Below, piece by piece: positions 8,423 through 9,866 of a DNA stretch of 9,866 bases. The DNA is from Flavobacteriales bacterium (GTDB lineage: Bacteria; Bacteroidota; Bacteroidia; Flavobacteriales_D; Sanyastnellaceae). The stretch lies in NCBI GenBank assembly GCA_028825055.1, contig JAPKAW010000060.1:1-9866 (forward strand). Direction: 5' to 3'. The notes beneath the pieces are model-generated. The model saw only the letters and a program-made list of their open reading frames with translations. It had not been told where the DNA came from and did not search any database. The position numbers were made by a program, and so were the translations under genes. Position 1 is the stretch's first letter, and the number at the start of each line of letters is the position of its first letter.

Positions 8423-8437
8423 GTGTATTTATTACAC
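8423..8437. promoter_or_regulatory. Candidate operator: 15-bp inverted repeat GTGTA-N5-TACAC
   Basis: The plus strand reads GTGTA TTTAT TACAC: perfect 5-bp half-sites around an AT-rich 5-bp spacer, 26 bases before the regulator start at 8397 and just upstream of the pfkA -33 candidate. Its position suits autoregulation by the Nudix-type regulator and possible effects on pfkA. Binding by that protein is inference; the same arrangement is not present in the short region before the SusC-type gene. Confidence 0.45.
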
Positions 8438-8443
8438 TAAGTC

Positions 8444-8475
8444 TTGGATTCGGACTAAAACTCAACGTATATTCG
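8444..8475 (+). promoter_or_regulatory. Candidate Bacteroidota promoter for pfkA-gap
   Basis: TTG (8444-8446) is followed after 21 bases by TATATTCG (8468-8475), one mismatch from the Bacteroidota -7 consensus TAnnTTTG. Transcription would start near 8482 and give a leader of about 50 bases that contains the hairpin at 8489-8507. One mismatch makes this weaker than the promoter candidate of the SusC-type gene. Confidence 0.4.
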
Positions 8476-8488
8476 CCCGCCGTAACAA

Positions 8489-8507
8489 CTGCGCAACAAG
8501 TGCGCAG
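8489..8507 (+). repeat. Inverted repeat / leader hairpin upstream of pfkA
   Basis: CTGCGCA ACAAG TGCGCAG is a perfect 7-bp inverted repeat with a 5-base loop, ending 23 bases before the pfkA ATG. As RNA it would be a GC-rich hairpin in the leader. As DNA it would be a 19-bp palindromic operator site just downstream of the predicted transcription start. No T tract follows, so it is not an intrinsic terminator. A weak AGGA-like ribosome-binding sequence (8518-8521) remains outside the stem. Confidence 0.5.
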
Positions 8508-8530
8508 GCTATGCAATAGGAACCGAAAGC

Positions 8531-9502
8531 ATGAAGAAAATTGCTGTTTTAACTTCAGGAGGCGATGCGCCTGGCATGAATGCTGCAATTCGAGCAGTTG
8601 TTCGTGCGGCCGTTTATCATGGGTGTGAAGCCGTTGGCGTATTCCAGGGATACCAGGGATTGATTCAAGGTGACTTTAAACGCTTGCACGTGAGGTCGGT
8701 TGCTAAAATTCTGGGACGTGGAGGCACGATTTTGAAATCAGCACGTTGTCAGGAGTTCAGAACGGAGGAAGGAAGAAGGGTGGCACACCAACAACTTTTG
8801 GAGCACAACGTTGAAGCGCTGGTGGTGATTGGAGGCAATGGGACCTTCGAAGGGGCGATGCATTTTTATAAGGAAACAGGTTTTCCCGTCATTGGTTTGC
8901 CGGGAACGATTGACAACGATCTCTCAGGTTCGGACTACACCATTGGTTTTGATACCGCTACGAACACTGTTGTTGAAGCTGTCGATAAGATTCGAGATAC
9001 CGCAGACAGCCACAATCGATTGTTTTTTGTGGAAGTTATGGGACGTGACAGTGGGTTTATCGCGCTGCACGCAGGCATTGCGACTGGAGCAGTTGCAGTA
9101 ATGACCCCTGAAACAGGTATTTCAATACAAGAACTGGTGGATATTTTGGACCGAGGGCAGGCGTCAAATAAGACATCTTCGATTGTGATTGTGGCGGAGG
9201 GACATCCTGAAGGGGGAGCCTATGAAATCGCGAAAAAAGTGCATGACTTGGATCAGCGCTATGATACACGAATCACTGTTTTAGGTCATTTGCAAAGAGG
9301 TGGAGAGCCGAGCTGTTTTGATCGCTTGTTGGCCTCTAAATTGGGTGTGGCAGCGGTGGAGGGCTTGCTTTCTGGTAAACGCAATGTCATGGCTGGCATC
9401 ATCAATGATCAATTGGTTTACTTTCCTTTTGAGGAAGTCATTGTAAACAAAACACAGGAATTAGAGGATGAGGTGCGGCTTGCTCGCATTCTTTCCATTT
9501 AA
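8531..9502 (+). CDS. pfkA: ATP-type 6-phosphofructokinase
   Basis: The enzyme phosphorylates fructose 6-phosphate to fructose 1,6-bisphosphate in the cytosol, the committing step of glycolysis. At 323 residues it is full length for the bacterial PfkA family (E. coli about 320). Conserved elements include the nucleotide-binding loop TSGGDAPGMNAAIR (8-21), Arg72 in SARCQEF, PGTIDND (124-130) with catalytic base Asp128, the substrate-binding VEVMGRDSG (167-175), VAEGHPEGG (221-229), and LGHLQRGG (251-258). Gly104 in GGNGT marks the ATP-dependent rather than PPi-dependent type, which would have Asp there. One oddity is Asn103, where E. coli has Asp in GGDGS; that Asp helps bind Mg-ATP. The ATG at 8531 places MKKIAVLTSGG at the expected N-terminus. 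The gap gene follows after 27 bases, so the two are probably co-transcribed. The gene diverges from the sugar-locus regulator. Confidence 0.97.
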   Translation: MKKIAVLTSGGDAPGMNAAIRAVVRAAVYHGCEAVGVFQGYQGLIQGDFKRLHVRSVAKILGRGGTILKSARCQEFRTEEGRRVAHQQLLEHNVEALVVIGGNGTFEGAMHFYKETGFPVIGLPGTIDNDLSGSDYTIGFDTATNTVVEAVDKIRDTADSHNRLFFVEVMGRDSGFIALHAGIATGAVAVMTPETGISIQELVDILDRGQASNKTSSIVIVAEGHPEGGAYEIAKKVHDLDQRYDTRITVLGHLQRGGEPSCFDRLLASKLGVAAVEGLLSGKRNVMAGIINDQLVYFPFEEVIVNKTQELEDEVRLARILSI

Positions 9503-9529
9503 GAAATTGAACGATTTATTCAAAACATT

Positions 9530-9866
9530 ATGAAGAACATTGCAATCAACGGGTTTGGTAGAATTGGTCGCTTAGCATTTCGACAATTGTTGGACCGTGA
9601 AGGTGTTCGTGTCGTCGGAATCAATGATTTGACGGATGTCAACACGTTGGCTCATTTGCTCAAATTTGACAGTGTTCATGGACGATTTGCAGGAGAGGTC
9701 TCTGTTTCAGGAGGTCACCTTGTTGTGAACGGTGAAACGATTCATATCACAGCGGAAAGAAACCCTGCTGATTTGCCTTGGAGCACGTTAAAAGTCGATG
9801 TCGTCGTCGAGTCCACAGGTGTTTTTGCAACTGCCGAAAAGGCCGGGTTGCATTTAGAAGCAGGTG
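9530..9866 (+). CDS. gap: Glyceraldehyde-3-phosphate dehydrogenase, type I (3' end beyond right edge)
   Basis: This cytosolic glycolytic enzyme oxidises glyceraldehyde 3-phosphate to 1,3-bisphosphoglycerate with NAD. Only the first 112 residues are present, about one third of the usual 330-340. The frame opens with MKNIAINGFGRIGRLAFR, the Rossmann loop GFGRIG at 8-13. It continues with GINDL (30-34), whose Asp33 points to NAD rather than NADP preference. LLKFDSVHGRF and ERNPADLPW follow, then VVVESTGVF near residues 91-99. The catalytic Cys region (SCTTN) lies off the window. The ATG is 27 bases after the pfkA stop with no terminator in between, so the two glycolytic genes appear to form an operon. 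Confidence 0.97.
   Translation, partial: MKNIAINGFGRIGRLAFRQLLDREGVRVVGINDLTDVNTLAHLLKFDSVHGRFAGEVSVSGGHLVVNGETIHITAERNPADLPWSTLKVDVVVESTGVFATAEKAGLHLEAG

Overview
The window looks like chromosomal DNA from a member of the Bacteroidota, most likely a flavobacterium-type lineage. The evidence is a SusC/RagA outer-membrane receptor, a secreted glycoside hydrolase with a type IX secretion (T9SS) C-terminal sorting tail, gene starts without strong Shine-Dalgarno sequences, and promoter candidates of the Bacteroidota TTG / TAnnTTTG type. Coding density is very high. No stretch over 300 bases lacks a gene, and I saw no tRNA, rRNA, CRISPR array, insertion sequence or phage gene.

Layout. Positions 1 to 8397 read leftwards on the minus strand. 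In transcription order they hold a Nudix-fold winged-helix regulator (7669-8397), a secreted CotH-type protein kinase homologue with a lamin-tail domain (5316-7622), a multidomain secreted GH13 alpha-amylase-family enzyme (2440-5319), and a SusC-type TonB-dependent receptor (2375 to the left edge, 3' end missing). The kinase and amylase genes overlap by 4 bases (ATGA), and the regulator ends 46 bases before the kinase start, so these three probably form one operon. A compact intrinsic terminator follows the amylase gene. A good Bacteroidota promoter candidate partly overlaps it and would drive the receptor gene separately. A 133-bp divergent intergenic region (8398-8530) separates this locus from two glycolytic genes on the plus strand: pfkA (8531-9502) and gap (9530 to the right edge, 3' end missing). 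That region contains two inverted repeats and a pfkA promoter candidate.

How it may work together (inference). The amylase would be exported through the T9SS and cut alpha-glucan outside the cell or at its surface. The SusC receptor, with a SusD partner expected just beyond the left edge, would import the oligosaccharides. 6-phosphofructokinase and glyceraldehyde-3-phosphate dehydrogenase would then burn the glucose units. The Nudix-type regulator sits between uptake/degradation and glycolysis and could coordinate both sides through the shared intergenic region. The least expected member is the CotH-like kinase, translationally coupled to the amylase. A secreted kinase in a glucan-utilization operon is the most interesting point of the window.
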